NCBI GenBank assembly: GCA_052400665.1
Contig: JBQTGK010000010.1
Reading direction: 5' to 3' (one strand)
Length of the DNA stretch: 64,000 bases
DNA from: JBQTGK01 sp052400665
GTDB taxonomy: Bacteria > Bacteroidota > Bacteroidia > Bacteroidales > Marinifilaceae
Part shown: in pieces, positions 51,301-59,890 of the stretch
Layout: each line of letters begins with the position of its first letter
Position numbering within the stretch: the first letter of the stretch is position 1
Made by a program: the position numbers and the translations under genes
The notes under the pieces: model-generated
Databases searched by the model: none
What the model saw: the letters and a program-made list of their open reading frames with translations, nothing else
Told to the model about the DNA's origin: nothing

Positions 51301-51547
51301 TCCTATTTTAATGACTTCATTTGCTTTTATTCTTGGATTGGTTCCTTTAATGATTGCAAATGGTGCCGGAGCAGTTGGAAACAGATCGATAGGTACTGGT
51401 GCAGTTGGGGGAATGCTAATTGGTACTGTATTTGGAGTATTTGTAATACCAGCCTTCTTTGTAGTCTTCCAGCTTATACAAGAAAAAATTAGCGGAGCTC
51501 CAAAACCCGAAGAAACTGATGAAAATGAAATGGCAATTACAGAATAA
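48386..51547 (+). CDS. RND multidrug efflux permease, AcrB/HAE1 type
   Basis: The 1053-aa protein starts MLRKFIERPVLSTVISILIL, the usual first helix of HAE1 pumps. LALVLAIGIVVDDAIVVVEAV in helix 4 carries the paired Asp of the proton relay. The C-terminal half has LIGLLAKNAILIVEFA with the relay Lys. It closely follows the adaptor (33 bp) and precedes the channel gene (10 bp). Likely exports hydrophobic drugs or detergents; the exact substrate is not deducible. Confidence 0.97.
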   Translation: MLRKFIERPVLSTVISILILILGILGLSSLPREQFPEIAPPTVRISASYSGANAETVLKSVVVPIEEAVNGVENMTYMTSTSSNDGSATINVYFELGTNPDIAAVNVQNRVATVNSKLPQTVTQSGVTTQKVQNSVLLFFSLFTKNEDYDATFIENYARINLIPMIKRINGVGDATVFGSKDYSMRIWLKPEKMAAFGLIPQDIVAALNEQNLEASPGKFGENSNQSFEYVIRYKGKLSNVSEYENIILRSEGNSDFLRLKDVAKIELGAFSYATKNITNGYPSAAMAVYQTSGSNAQEIIQEIERTLKKAKKDFPEGIDYVIPYNTNDFLEASISKVITTLIEAFLLVFLVVFIFLQDFRSTLIPAIAVPVAIVGTFFFLNLFGFSINMLTLFALVLAIGIVVDDAIVVVEAVHAKLDHGAKSAKKATISAMSEITGAIISITLVMSAVFIPVSFLKGPTGAFYQQFAITLAVAIVISAINALTLSPALCALLLKPHNPSEEHKKGLANRFYTAFNTGFDAINERYSNSVSFLTRKKWISGAILIVFLALTGWFFSTTPTGFIPNEDQGMIFCDITLPPGSTLDRTHEVADKVGAIVDEIDVLQEKMFVIGFSMLSGTRGGSKAFAVIKLKNWKERKEDHQKVKAIIGQLFAKTAAISDAKILFFAPPTVRGFGNSDGFEMQLQDKSNGEFSDLMAKSGQFLGALNQRPEIKYAITSFNTGFPQYEMEVNVEKVKEAGISVNNLFATLQGYYGSWYAADFNRFGKQYRVMIQASPEDRETIESMNHIYIKNVQNELVAVSQFVNMKKVNGPDVVNRFNLFNSATINGNVNPGYSTGDAIKAIEEVAAQVLPSNYGYEFSGMTREEQKAGNQAILVFALSLIFVYFLLAAQYESYILPFAILLSLPIGIFGAIFFVKIIGLENNIYFQVALIMLIGLLAKNAILIVEFALQRRHQGMELLQAAVEGAKARLRPILMTSFAFILGLVPLMIANGAGAVGNRSIGTGAVGGMLIGTVFGVFVIPAFFVVFQLIQEKISGAPKPEETDENEMAITE

Positions 51548-51557
51548 TCAATAAAAA

Positions 51558-52979
51558 ATGAGGACTAAACAAATTATAATAGGATCGGTATTTACGGTAC
51601 TTGCTTTAACAAGCTTACAATCTTGTTTTGTGGCAAAAAAATACCAGACTCCTGAAATCGAAATAGAGGATCAATACAGAAATATCTCAACCAACGATTC
51701 TACTACATTGGCAAATATGCCATGGAAAGAATTGTTTACCGATCCTAAATTAAATTCACTGATCGATGAAGCATTAAATTCCAATTTGGATTTATTAATG
51801 GCTGTAGAACGAGTAAATGCTGCCGAAGCATACTTTAAACAAGGAAAAATGGGCTACTTACCTACCCTTAATTTGGGTGGAAATGGCGGAAATTACGAGC
51901 TTTCTGATAATAGTTATTCAGGAGTTTCGGCTGGCAACGATGGCCCTAGTTACGAAAACTATCAGTTAAGCGGAACAATTTCGTGGGAAGCTGATATCTG
52001 GGGAAAAATCAGAAGTAATAAAAGAGCTTATCAGGCAAGCTATTTAAAAAGCGAAGCATCCAGAAGAGCTGTAGAAAGTGCTCTGGTTGCAAATATGGCA
52101 TCGGCTTACTATCAACTTCTGGCATTAGATGCTCAGGTAAATGTAGCTCGTAAGACGGTAACAACCCGAAAAGAAAGTCTGAAAACCATGAAAAGCTTAA
52201 AAGAAGCTGGACAAGTTACAGAAGCAGCGGTAAAGCAAACCGAAGCTCAGCTGTATAGCACCCAAATATTATTGCTTGATTTCAAGCAAAATGTATCCTT
52301 GCTTGAAAATACCATATCACTTTTACTAGGTAGAAACGCAGGCACTATCAATCGTGGAACTCTTTCGGAACAAAAAATTAGCACGGAACTAAACACCGGG
52401 TTTCCTGCTCAATTGTTAAGAAACCGTCCTGATGTTATGGTGGCTGAATATGGTTTAATGAATGCCTTTGAGTTGGCAAATGTGGCTCGCAGTAATTTCT
52501 ACCCCAGCATTAGCCTTAGCGCCAGCGCTGGTTTTGAAAGTATCGATTTTGAAGATTGGTTTAGCTCTACTTCTATTTTTAGCAATTTAATTGGTAATCT
52601 TACACAGCCCGTATTTAATTCGAGAAAAATACGTTCGCAATACGAAGCTGCCAAAGCAGGTCAGGTCGAAGCCAAATATAATTTCAAAAAAACTTTATTA
52701 ACAGCCAGCAAAGAGGTTTCCGATGCATTGTATAAGTACAATACCGAAAAAGAAAAATATCAAGTTCGATTACAAGAATTAGAAGCCTTACAGCAAGCCG
52801 TGGTATACTCCGAACAATTACTAAATAGTGGTTATAAGAACACAACTTACCTGGAAGTATTAACAGCACGCAGCAATGCGCTTAATTCGGAAATTAATAC
52901 AATTGATAATAAATTTCAGCAACTAAATTCTTTAGTAGATTTATACTTATCCTTAGGCGGTGGCTGGAATAAAAATTAG
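51558..52979 (+). CDS. NodT/OprM-type outer-membrane lipoprotein channel
   Basis: The 473-aa protein has a lipoprotein signal (VFTVLALTSLQSC) and two TolC-type repeats (LDLLMAVERVNAAEAYFKQGKMGYLP, and SYLKSEASRRAVESALVANMASAYYQL). RPDVMVAEYGLMNAFELANVARSNFYPSI is the hallmark of the NodT subgroup. It completes the adaptor-permease-channel operon and is followed by a terminator at 53085-53112. Confidence 0.95.
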   Translation: MRTKQIIIGSVFTVLALTSLQSCFVAKKYQTPEIEIEDQYRNISTNDSTTLANMPWKELFTDPKLNSLIDEALNSNLDLLMAVERVNAAEAYFKQGKMGYLPTLNLGGNGGNYELSDNSYSGVSAGNDGPSYENYQLSGTISWEADIWGKIRSNKRAYQASYLKSEASRRAVESALVANMASAYYQLLALDAQVNVARKTVTTRKESLKTMKSLKEAGQVTEAAVKQTEAQLYSTQILLLDFKQNVSLLENTISLLLGRNAGTINRGTLSEQKISTELNTGFPAQLLRNRPDVMVAEYGLMNAFELANVARSNFYPSISLSASAGFESIDFEDWFSSTSIFSNLIGNLTQPVFNSRKIRSQYEAAKAGQVEAKYNFKKTLLTASKEVSDALYKYNTEKEKYQVRLQELEALQQAVVYSEQLLNSGYKNTTYLEVLTARSNALNSEINTIDNKFQQLNSLVDLYLSLGGGWNKN

Positions 52980-53084
52980 CCTAAAACTTTATACTTAGAA
53001 ATACCCAACTATAAGTAGATTATACTTTTCAAAGTAAAACTTAGTAATATAGTTCGGTCAAATCTTTTTTAGCATATCAATAAA

Positions 53085-53118
53085 AGCATCAACTTTTTAA
53101 TAGGTTGATGCTATTTTA
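53085..53118 (+). terminator. Terminator of the second RND operon
   Basis: AGCATCAAC (53085-53093) pairs with GTTGATGCT (53104-53112) and is followed by a T-rich tract (53113-53121). Confidence 0.75.
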
Positions 53119-53215
53119 TTTTATACTGATTATAAAATCTATATTTTTTAATACTACTGTCATTAAAAAAATAATTACCTTAACTTTAAATACGATTATA
53201 AAATTCTCCTCAACG

Positions 53216-53587
53216 ATGCACACAAATAAAGTAGAATATACAATTGAAGATTTATTTCTATACAGAAAATTTTATGGTGATATTAGAATAGAAGATTTAA
53301 GAAAATCATTAGACCATATAATAAAAAACGAAATGATACATAAATCACATAAAGGTCTTATTTCTGATTTTAGTGATGTGAATTTTCTATTTAGTCCAAA
53401 AGACTTATTATCTATAAAATCATTATTTACAAAAAATCACCAAATACTCAGTAAACTTAGACTGGCTCAAATTGTTACAAGTCCTCAAATCGTTCTTCCG
53501 GTTCTTTTTGCCGATGCAAATCCCGATGTTGTTTCAAAATCATTCAGCACTTTTGAAGCTGCCCGCAACTGGGTTATCGCTGAATAA
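53216..53587 (+). CDS. Small STAS-like hypothetical protein
   Basis: ATG 53216 gives 123 aa (MHTNKVEYTIEDLFLYRKF). A longer frame from 53105 adds a hydrophobic 37-residue start that overlaps the preceding terminator and is rejected. The pattern KGLISDFSDVNFLFSPKDLLSIKSLF with alternating beta and alpha segments and a late FSTFEAARNWV resembles the SpoIIAA/STAS-like fold common in Bacteroidota. No function can be stated. Confidence 0.6.
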   Translation: MHTNKVEYTIEDLFLYRKFYGDIRIEDLRKSLDHIIKNEMIHKSHKGLISDFSDVNFLFSPKDLLSIKSLFTKNHQILSKLRLAQIVTSPQIVLPVLFADANPDVVSKSFSTFEAARNWVIAE

Positions 53588-53832
53588 ATACCCTCATAAG
53601 CATTTTATTGTAATCTAACTCCTCTGTTTCTGCTGCATCCGATTATTGACAATAATTAGTCAAAAAACACCAATAATAGCATCTCACTTTTCTCCTTAAC
53701 TATTTTACAGATAGATATTATCTATTCCTGCATTTATTATTTGAATTGAGAATATTCTCTTTTTGTTCGCAAAATAAATATCTTTACCAAAGAAATTAGA
53801 TTCAATTAGTCAAACAATAAAAAAAAACAACA

Positions 53833-54537
53833 ATGGGATGTGACACAGGTTTAAAACCTAGAAAAAAAATTCAATCAGAACAAACAGAAAATTCAAATCA
53901 ACAATTAAAAGAAGAAAAAACTATGAGCTCAACAATGGTAAGACAAGAAATGCCTAATTTTACAATGGATGCTTACGATGCAGCAACCGGACATTTTAAA
54001 ACAGTATCAAGTGATGATTATAAAGGAAAATGGGCTGTTGTATGCTTCTATCCTGCCGATTTCACTTTTGTTTGTCCTACCGAAATTGCAGCTATGAATG
54101 CCAAGTATGATGAATTTCAGGCTTTAAATACTGAAATTTTAGCCGTATCGGTAGATACTAAATTTTCGCACAAAAGATTTGTTGAAACAGAACCAATTCT
54201 TAAAGGATTAAAACTAACTATGGGTGCCGATGGAAATCAGGAAGTAAGTCGTGCCTTTGGTGTACTTGTTGAAGAAGAAGGTGTAGCTCTTCGCGGTAGA
54301 TTTTTATTCAATCCTGATGGTGTTTGCGTTGCTCAGGAAGTACAAGCTGACTCGGTTGGTAGAAACGTTAATGAATTTTTACGTCAGGTACAAGCTTGGC
54401 AGCATGCAACAAAAACAGGCGAAGTTTGTCCTGCAGGTTGGAGACCAGGTAAAAAAACATTACCCGTTAATACCGATGTAGAAAAAATGACCGGACGTGT
54501 TGGAGACTACATTACTATTGAAGAGATTTTAGACTAA
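53833..54537 (+). CDS. ahpC: Peroxiredoxin, AhpC type (typical 2-Cys)
   Basis: Reduces hydrogen peroxide and organic peroxides. The peroxidatic cysteine is C81 in FTFVCPTE and the resolving cysteine C199 in GEVCPAGW. The core begins near residue 31 (MSSTMVRQEMPNF). The ATG at 53833 adds a hydrophilic 30-residue lead with a Cys at position 3. The internal ATG at 53923 would give a standard 204-aa AhpC and may be the true start. No ahpF is adjacent. A strong terminator follows at 54559-54590. Confidence 0.95.
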   Translation: MGCDTGLKPRKKIQSEQTENSNQQLKEEKTMSSTMVRQEMPNFTMDAYDAATGHFKTVSSDDYKGKWAVVCFYPADFTFVCPTEIAAMNAKYDEFQALNTEILAVSVDTKFSHKRFVETEPILKGLKLTMGADGNQEVSRAFGVLVEEEGVALRGRFLFNPDGVCVAQEVQADSVGRNVNEFLRQVQAWQHATKTGEVCPAGWRPGKKTLPVNTDVEKMTGRVGDYITIEEILD

Positions 54538-54558
54538 ATTTATTTCACATATAATTAT

Positions 54559-54590
54559 AAAGGCAGCTAAGAAGCTGCCTTTATTTTTTT
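54559..54590 (+). terminator. Terminator of ahpC
   Basis: AAAGGCAGCT (54559-54568) pairs with AGCTGCCTTT (54573-54582) and is followed by TATTTTTTT. Confidence 0.9.
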
Positions 54591-54694
54591 ATATCTATGC
54601 ACTGATTAAAATTAAACAATATTTTTGTAAATCAACACATTAACAAAAAAAGTAAAATACATGATTCAATAAAAATATCACTTTTACAATAAAG

Positions 54695-55420
54695 CTAAAT
54701 ATTAATAATATGATTTTTATTACTTATTTTCCCGTAAATATCTTTGCTAAATATGTATAAGTTTGCAGGCTTTTTTGAATTCCCAATCCGCTTTTCATCC
54801 AAGCGTACAATATAGGTTTTACCAATAGCCTTTTTTCTAAAATTACGGTTGTCTATCTCAATATCAAGTACTGCTTCATAAGCAAGCTGTAATTCGTTTA
54901 ATGTAAATTTATCAGGAAGGAACTCAAAAATAATAGGTTCGCTCATTACTTTTTGCTTTAAATCTTCAATAGCACGAGAAATAATTTCCTTATGATCGAA
55001 ACCTAATTGTGGTAACTTTTTAACAGGAAACCAGCTTGTATTATCATCTTTTAATTCGATTAACTGGGCTGGCAATAAAAAATAATATGCTACCGACATT
55101 GTTCTTGGATTAACGCCCAAACTTTTAACCCACAACAAGTCTTTTTCATTTTTTATCCGTTCCGGATTCCCAAAAGTTCTAAATTGCTTTTTATAAACTT
55201 TTTCTAAACCAGTTAAACCTTTAAAAATACGAACTGCAGATTCATCTAAACGCTCACTCTTAAAAACATGATCGCCAGTTAAAACCCAATCATCAATAAT
55301 CGGATATTTCTCGTCGTACATTTGCAATTTACGCTTCGAAAGAAGAATGTTAATGCAAGAGGTATCGAACCCCAAAACCACACAATCAACAGAAATATTA
55401 GGTATTTTTCTAAAATCCAT
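54695..55420 (-). CDS. Nudix-type (NrtR/AraR-like) transcriptional regulator
   Basis: The 241-aa protein has an N-terminal Nudix-like fold without a full Nudix hydrolase box (SERLDESAVRIFKGLTGLEKVY in its place). A C-terminal winged helix follows (KFTLNELQLAYEAVLDIEID and NRNFRKKAIGKTY, residues about 160-210). This architecture defines NrtR-family regulators, which in Bacteroidota often control sugar catabolism. It is divergent from the polyol operon at 55767, and matching AAACGTA-N5-TACGTTT-type palindromes lie near both starts. It is thus the likely repressor of the operon and of itself, with a sugar or sugar phosphate as inducer. Confidence 0.92.
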   Translation of the reverse strand: MDFRKIPNISVDCVVLGFDTSCINILLSKRKLQMYDEKYPIIDDWVLTGDHVFKSERLDESAVRIFKGLTGLEKVYKKQFRTFGNPERIKNEKDLLWVKSLGVNPRTMSVAYYFLLPAQLIELKDDNTSWFPVKKLPQLGFDHKEIISRAIEDLKQKVMSEPIIFEFLPDKFTLNELQLAYEAVLDIEIDNRNFRKKAIGKTYIVRLDEKRIGNSKKPANLYIFSKDIYGKISNKNHIINI

Positions 55421-55429
55421 ACTAAAATT

Positions 55430-55448
55430 AAACGTTATTTATACGCTT
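55430..55448. promoter_or_regulatory. Imperfect operator before the Nudix regulator gene
   Basis: AAACGTT-ATTTA-TACGCTT follows the 7-5-7 geometry of the perfect palindrome at 55712-55730 with two changed positions. It lies 10 bp upstream of the regulator ATG, downstream of its predicted promoter, consistent with autoregulation. Confidence 0.55.
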
Positions 55449-55471
55449 TGTTTTTAAAAAACTCTTCCAAA

Positions 55472-55479
55472 CAAATATA
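55472..55479 (-). promoter_or_regulatory. -7 element of the Nudix regulator gene
   Basis: On the minus strand it reads TATATTTG (TAnnTTTG), 51 bp before the ATG. Confidence 0.55.
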
Positions 55480-55672
55480 GTAATCTAATTTTTCATATCC
55501 CAATTTTTACAGATAAACAGCACAACACACAAAACGTACAAAAAACGTATTATAAAATACCATCACTTAAAAAAGGTTATGAATTATTAAGAATTACCGA
55601 ATTAAAATCTATTTCAACACCATCACAACAACCTATATTTAAGTTGTATATATTATAAATTGTAATTTATTT

Positions 55673-55704
55673 TTGTATTTCCAAAAAATAATTTCATATA
55701 TTTG
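55673..55704 (+). promoter_or_regulatory. Promoter of the polyol operon
   Basis: TTG (55673-55675) and TATATTTG (55697-55704) are separated by 21 nt, a full Bacteroidota promoter. Predicted start is about 55710, at the edge of the palindrome 55712-55730. Confidence 0.7.
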
Positions 55705-55711
55705 CAACAAT

Positions 55712-55730
55712 AAACGTACTTATTACGTTT
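55712..55730. promoter_or_regulatory. Perfect operator palindrome of the polyol operon
   Basis: AAACGTA-CTTAT-TACGTTT, a perfect 7-5-7 inverted repeat directly at the predicted transcription start. A bound regulator would block initiation. Related AAACGTA half-sites occur as direct repeats near 55532-55549. Confidence 0.75.
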
Positions 55731-55766
55731 TAACAAGTACAACAAATAACCAAATCAAAAACCTGG

Positions 55767-56600
55767 ATGAAAACACAAAATGAAACAATCGAAAATCTGA
55801 CAATAATTTGTCGGAGATTTAAAATCCATTTTATACGTTTAAAAATCAACAAAACTTTTTTTGTTTTAGTTTTACTTGTTCTTGCATTAGGCTCAACAAC
55901 AACAAAAGCTCAATCTCTGGATTCTATTGCAGTTAATTTTAATATTAGCCTAAACCTTAAAAACATGCACCTTTGGCACGGATCAATAGTTACATCAGGA
56001 GCAATGATGGCTACCAGCTTAGAATATCAATCTACAAAGCAAAAATTTGTACTTGGATTATGGGGAGGATCAAGTTTCGATGGTGATTACAAAGAATTTT
56101 CCTATTATTCAAAATACAATTTTACTGATAATTTCTACACCGAATTAGTAAGTCATAATAATTACAGCGACAAAGAAAATCCAGATATATTTAGCTACAA
56201 CAAACACACATCTCCTAACTTTTTGGACATTGCGTTAGGGTATACAATCTCAGATAATTTTCCTTTAAAAATATATTGGGCTACCATATTATTTGGAGGG
56301 GCAGGCGATTACGAAAACGATGTCGACGGATCTGAAAACAATTCCTATTCTAATTATGTAGAGCTTAGCTATCGTCTTTTTCAGAACAAAAACAGCAAAA
56401 TAAATATTTTTGCCGGAGGTGCTTTTTCCTTTACTACCGACAAAACTTTTTACAGCGAAAAAGCAAACCTAATTAATTTAGGAATGAGCCTTGAGCATAA
56501 AATTAAAATACTTTCGAAAACCTTTCCGGTAACCGGGACAGCATTCTGGAATCCAGAAACAAAAGTCGGAGCTTTACAAATTGATATATCACTTTTTTAA
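55767..56600 (+). CDS. Outer-membrane beta-barrel-like protein of the polyol operon
   Basis: The 277-aa protein has a signal segment (FFVLVLLVLALGSTTTKAQ, residues about 31-49) preceded by an unusually long basic lead. The rest alternates aromatic and polar residues with amphipathic strands (LKNMHLWHGSIVTSG, YSKYNFTDNFYTELVSHNNYS) and ends in Phe (QIDISLF), all hallmarks of an outer-membrane barrel. As first gene of the operon it is the likely outer-membrane entry pore. Family not named. Confidence 0.75.
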   Translation: MKTQNETIENLTIICRRFKIHFIRLKINKTFFVLVLLVLALGSTTTKAQSLDSIAVNFNISLNLKNMHLWHGSIVTSGAMMATSLEYQSTKQKFVLGLWGGSSFDGDYKEFSYYSKYNFTDNFYTELVSHNNYSDKENPDIFSYNKHTSPNFLDIALGYTISDNFPLKIYWATILFGGAGDYENDVDGSENNSYSNYVELSYRLFQNKNSKINIFAGGAFSFTTDKTFYSEKANLINLGMSLEHKIKILSKTFPVTGTAFWNPETKVGALQIDISLF

Positions 56601-56625
56601 TTAAAAATTCCTCAATTTTATAGAT

Positions 56626-58338
56626 ATGAAAAATGAATCAACACGAAATTTCGCCCATCTGGATGAAGAACAATTGCCAATAGCACAGAATAAACTTCAT
56701 GGCGGAAAACATTTTGCTGGTCTTTACGCCGGAGAACATGTAGCAGCTACAGAATTTGTAATCGGTGCTACTTTTGTTTCTCTTGGTGCCAGCACTCGAG
56801 ATATATTATTCGGATTATTAATTGGAAACATCCTGGCAGTATTAAGCTGGACATTCTTAACCTCTCCCATTGCTGTTCAAACAAGACTTAGCTTATATAC
56901 TTACCTGAATAAAATTGCTGGCGATTCAATGACCAAGCTATACAACTGGGCCAATGCAATTATTTTTACTGTCATTTCAGCAGCCATGATTACCGTATCA
57001 TCTTCTGCTGTGCGTTTTCTTTTCGACATACCAGCACAATTAAACTGGTATTCAACAAATATATCGTTTTTACTTATTGTTGTTGCCGTTGGAATTGTTG
57101 TTGTATTTGTAGCTATTTATGGCTTTAATACGGTTGCCGATTTTTCAAGTATTTGCGCTCCTTGGCTATTTACATTGTTTGTTGCAGGTGCATTCGCACT
57201 CTTACCTGCACTAGCTCACTCTGTTATTGGATCAACATCAATTACAAACTGGAATGAGTTTTTACAGATTGGAGATCAGTCGATATGGAAAGGAGTAACA
57301 GATACTGGAGAGTCAGGCATTGGATTACTCGAAGTAATTGGTTTTGCCTGGGCTGCCAATACAATTACTCACGTTGGACTTATAGATATGGCTATTCTTA
57401 GATATGCAAAAAAATCAAGCTATGGAGTTTATTCAAGTTTTGGAATGCTATTTGGTCACTATATTGCATGGATCGCAGCAGGAATAATGGGTGCAGGAGC
57501 AGGTGTTTTATTAAACAAACCTGTAATATCTTTAGATCCTGGTGATGTAGCCTACTACGCATTAGGAGCTTCGGGATTCGTTATTGTTATTGTTGCTGGC
57601 TGGACAACTGCCAACGCAAATTTATATCGTGCTGGTTTAGCTGCCCAGGCAATCTTTAAAAACCATTCACGAAAACGAACAACTTTAATTGTAGGTATCT
57701 TTACTGTAGTTATTGCATGCTTCCCTTTTGTTTTCTCTAAAATGCTACCTATGCTTACCTATGCAGGATTACTTGTTGTACCTGTAGGAGCCATTGTTTT
57801 TGCGGAACACTTTATTTTTCCAAAAATCGGATTAACCAGATACTGGGCATACTACCAGAACATGATAACCAGTAAGCCAGCAATTATTGCCTGGATAGCA
57901 GGACTTACAGTAGGTTTTGGCTTAAATGCTCTGGATATTATATCATTCTATTACCTGTTTATTCCGACCTGGTTCTTTACACTTATCCTATACACTTTTA
58001 TGGCAAGTAAAAGTGGAGCCCGAGAAGAGTACACTCAGGAAATTAAGGAAGAAAAACAATTACAAGAGGACATCAGAATTTTTCAGGAAGAAAAAGCCAA
58101 AACAGAAAAAGTTCAATACAAAGACGAATCTATATTTTCAAAAATACTCAACACTTTATCTGTAATATGCCTTATAATTATTACGGCCTTAGCAATTAAC
58201 ACCATGTTTGCCAGCCCCAATTTGGAAATTTACAATGTAAATAAAGCACTTTTCCATAAATACGCATTCATTTGCACCATTGGCTATTTTGCTTTTGCCT
58301 ACTGGAGTCTTCGCAGAAAAAAAGCATTAATTAAATAA
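56626..58338 (+). CDS. NCS1/purine-cytosine-permease-like transporter
   Basis: The 570-aa integral membrane protein has about 12 hydrophobic helices and the NCS1 style (N-terminal GGKHFAGLYAGEHVAATEFVIG, the sodium-site-like ASTRD, and the mid GFAWAANTITHVGLIDMAIL). A cytoplasmic charged stretch (about 465-500, with IKEEKQLQEDIRIFQEEKAK) separates the last helices. NCS1 carriers normally move nucleobases, hydantoins or vitamins, yet this gene lies between an outer-membrane protein and mannitol 2-dehydrogenase. Its substrate is therefore inferred to be the polyol, which would be a new specificity for the family. Confidence 0.85.
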   Translation: MKNESTRNFAHLDEEQLPIAQNKLHGGKHFAGLYAGEHVAATEFVIGATFVSLGASTRDILFGLLIGNILAVLSWTFLTSPIAVQTRLSLYTYLNKIAGDSMTKLYNWANAIIFTVISAAMITVSSSAVRFLFDIPAQLNWYSTNISFLLIVVAVGIVVVFVAIYGFNTVADFSSICAPWLFTLFVAGAFALLPALAHSVIGSTSITNWNEFLQIGDQSIWKGVTDTGESGIGLLEVIGFAWAANTITHVGLIDMAILRYAKKSSYGVYSSFGMLFGHYIAWIAAGIMGAGAGVLLNKPVISLDPGDVAYYALGASGFVIVIVAGWTTANANLYRAGLAAQAIFKNHSRKRTTLIVGIFTVVIACFPFVFSKMLPMLTYAGLLVVPVGAIVFAEHFIFPKIGLTRYWAYYQNMITSKPAIIAWIAGLTVGFGLNALDIISFYYLFIPTWFFTLILYTFMASKSGAREEYTQEIKEEKQLQEDIRIFQEEKAKTEKVQYKDESIFSKILNTLSVICLIIITALAINTMFASPNLEIYNVNKALFHKYAFICTIGYFAFAYWSLRRKKALIK

Positions 58339-58397
58339 ACCTGAACATTTAAATTCAGCACAAAAAATTTAGGATTGTGCCATTAAAAAATATAAAC

Positions 58398-59888
58398 ATG
58401 AAAACATCAGTTGCTTTAAATCAAGAGAATCTAAATATCATGCCCCCTAACGTAAAAACACCATCATACGACAGGGATAAAGTAAAAACAAGCATCGTAC
58501 ACATCGGAGTTGGAAATTTTCACCGATCACACGAGGCTTATTATACCAACGAATTAATGGAACGTTATGGTATACTAGATTATGGAATTTGCGGAATTGG
58601 ACTTCTTGATTACGACCGTAAAATTTATAATATATTAAAAGATCAGGATGGACTTTACACTCTTATTACCAAAGAACTTGACGGATCGCTTAGTGCTAAT
58701 ATTATTGGATCGATTGTAGAGTACATTTTTGCTCCTGAGAATCAAATTGCCGTAATCGAAAAAATGACAAATCCCGATATCAAAATAATTTCTCTAACCA
58801 TTACCGAAGGAGGTTACAATTTGAACGAAGCCACAGGCGAATTCGATTTCAGCAATCCGGTAATTATCGAGGATATGAAAAATCCAATGTCCCCTAAAAC
58901 TGTATTTGGATATCTGGCTCAAGCCATGAAATTAAGAATGCAGCGCGGTATTGGCGGATGCACCATTCAATCGTGCGACAACATTCAAGGGAATGGAAAT
59001 GTTGCTAAGAAATCTCTATTAAACTACGTCGAAAAAGCAGAACCTGAATTAATTTCATGGATTGAAGAAAATGTATCATTCCCTAATGCTATGGTAGACA
59101 GAATTACACCAGTAACTGTTGCCAGCGATATAGAAAAACTACAAGAAGAATTTCTAATCGACGATCAATGGCCAGTAGTATGCGAGCCTTTTATTCAGTG
59201 GGTAATTGAAGATAAATTTGCCAACGGAAGACCCGAATGGGAAAAAGTTGGTGCTCAGTTTACTGATAATGTTGTACCATTTGAAAACATGAAGTTACGT
59301 CTATTAAATGCCGGTCATACTGTTTTAGGTATGCTTGGTGCTCTTCATGGCTACAAAACAATTGATGAAGCTGCTCGCGACCAGGATTTTAGTACCTTCC
59401 TAAGAGCATTTATGGACCAAGAAGCTACACCTACACTTGGAAACCTAGGCGATATTAATCTGGAACAGTATAAAATGAGTTTAATTGAACGTTTCCAGAA
59501 CATTTACATTAAAGACCTTGTGGCAAGAATTTGCCTTGAAAGCTCGGCAAAAATCCCAATTTTCCTGCTAACAACTGTTAAAGCACAACTGCAAGCAGAT
59601 AAACACATCGAAAGAGCTGCATTTATTGTTGCTGCCTGGTGTAAATACAACGATGGAGTTGACGAAAACAACAACACTTACCCTATTGAGGATGCAATGA
59701 GTAACGAACTCATCCGCATGGCTGCATTATCGCATCAAACACCTATTCGTTTTCTTGAGATAGAGCCAATTTTTGGTGATTTGGTTAACAACAAAACTTT
59801 CGTTGATGCTTTCTTATCGTCTCTTGAAATGCTACGAAGTAAGAAAGTAAAAGACTGTGTAAAAGAAATGAACGAAAAATTAGCTTAG
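58398..59888 (+). CDS. Mannitol 2-dehydrogenase family enzyme
   Basis: Polyol-specific long-chain dehydrogenase (mannitol to fructose, NAD+), 496 aa from ATG 58398; a GTG at 58377 would add seven residues. It has the family signature KTSIVHIGVGNFHRSHEAYYTNEL, the active-site Lys/His region NDNVVPFENMKLRLLNAGHTVLGMLG (about residues 287-320), and the downstream SLIERFQNIYIKDLV. Mannitol, arabinitol and fructuronate/mannonate versions look alike. The neighbouring fructokinase favours mannitol. The kinase gene begins 2 bp after its stop. Confidence 0.92.
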   Translation: MKTSVALNQENLNIMPPNVKTPSYDRDKVKTSIVHIGVGNFHRSHEAYYTNELMERYGILDYGICGIGLLDYDRKIYNILKDQDGLYTLITKELDGSLSANIIGSIVEYIFAPENQIAVIEKMTNPDIKIISLTITEGGYNLNEATGEFDFSNPVIIEDMKNPMSPKTVFGYLAQAMKLRMQRGIGGCTIQSCDNIQGNGNVAKKSLLNYVEKAEPELISWIEENVSFPNAMVDRITPVTVASDIEKLQEEFLIDDQWPVVCEPFIQWVIEDKFANGRPEWEKVGAQFTDNVVPFENMKLRLLNAGHTVLGMLGALHGYKTIDEAARDQDFSTFLRAFMDQEATPTLGNLGDINLEQYKMSLIERFQNIYIKDLVARICLESSAKIPIFLLTTVKAQLQADKHIERAAFIVAAWCKYNDGVDENNNTYPIEDAMSNELIRMAALSHQTPIRFLEIEPIFGDLVNNKTFVDAFLSSLEMLRSKKVKDCVKEMNEKLA

Positions 59889-59890
59889 AT

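Noticed and set aside
53050..53057. TAGTTCGG after the second RND operon as a third GbsR operator
   Set aside because: Only a half-site; the matching CGAACTA arm is absent at the required 6-bp spacing.
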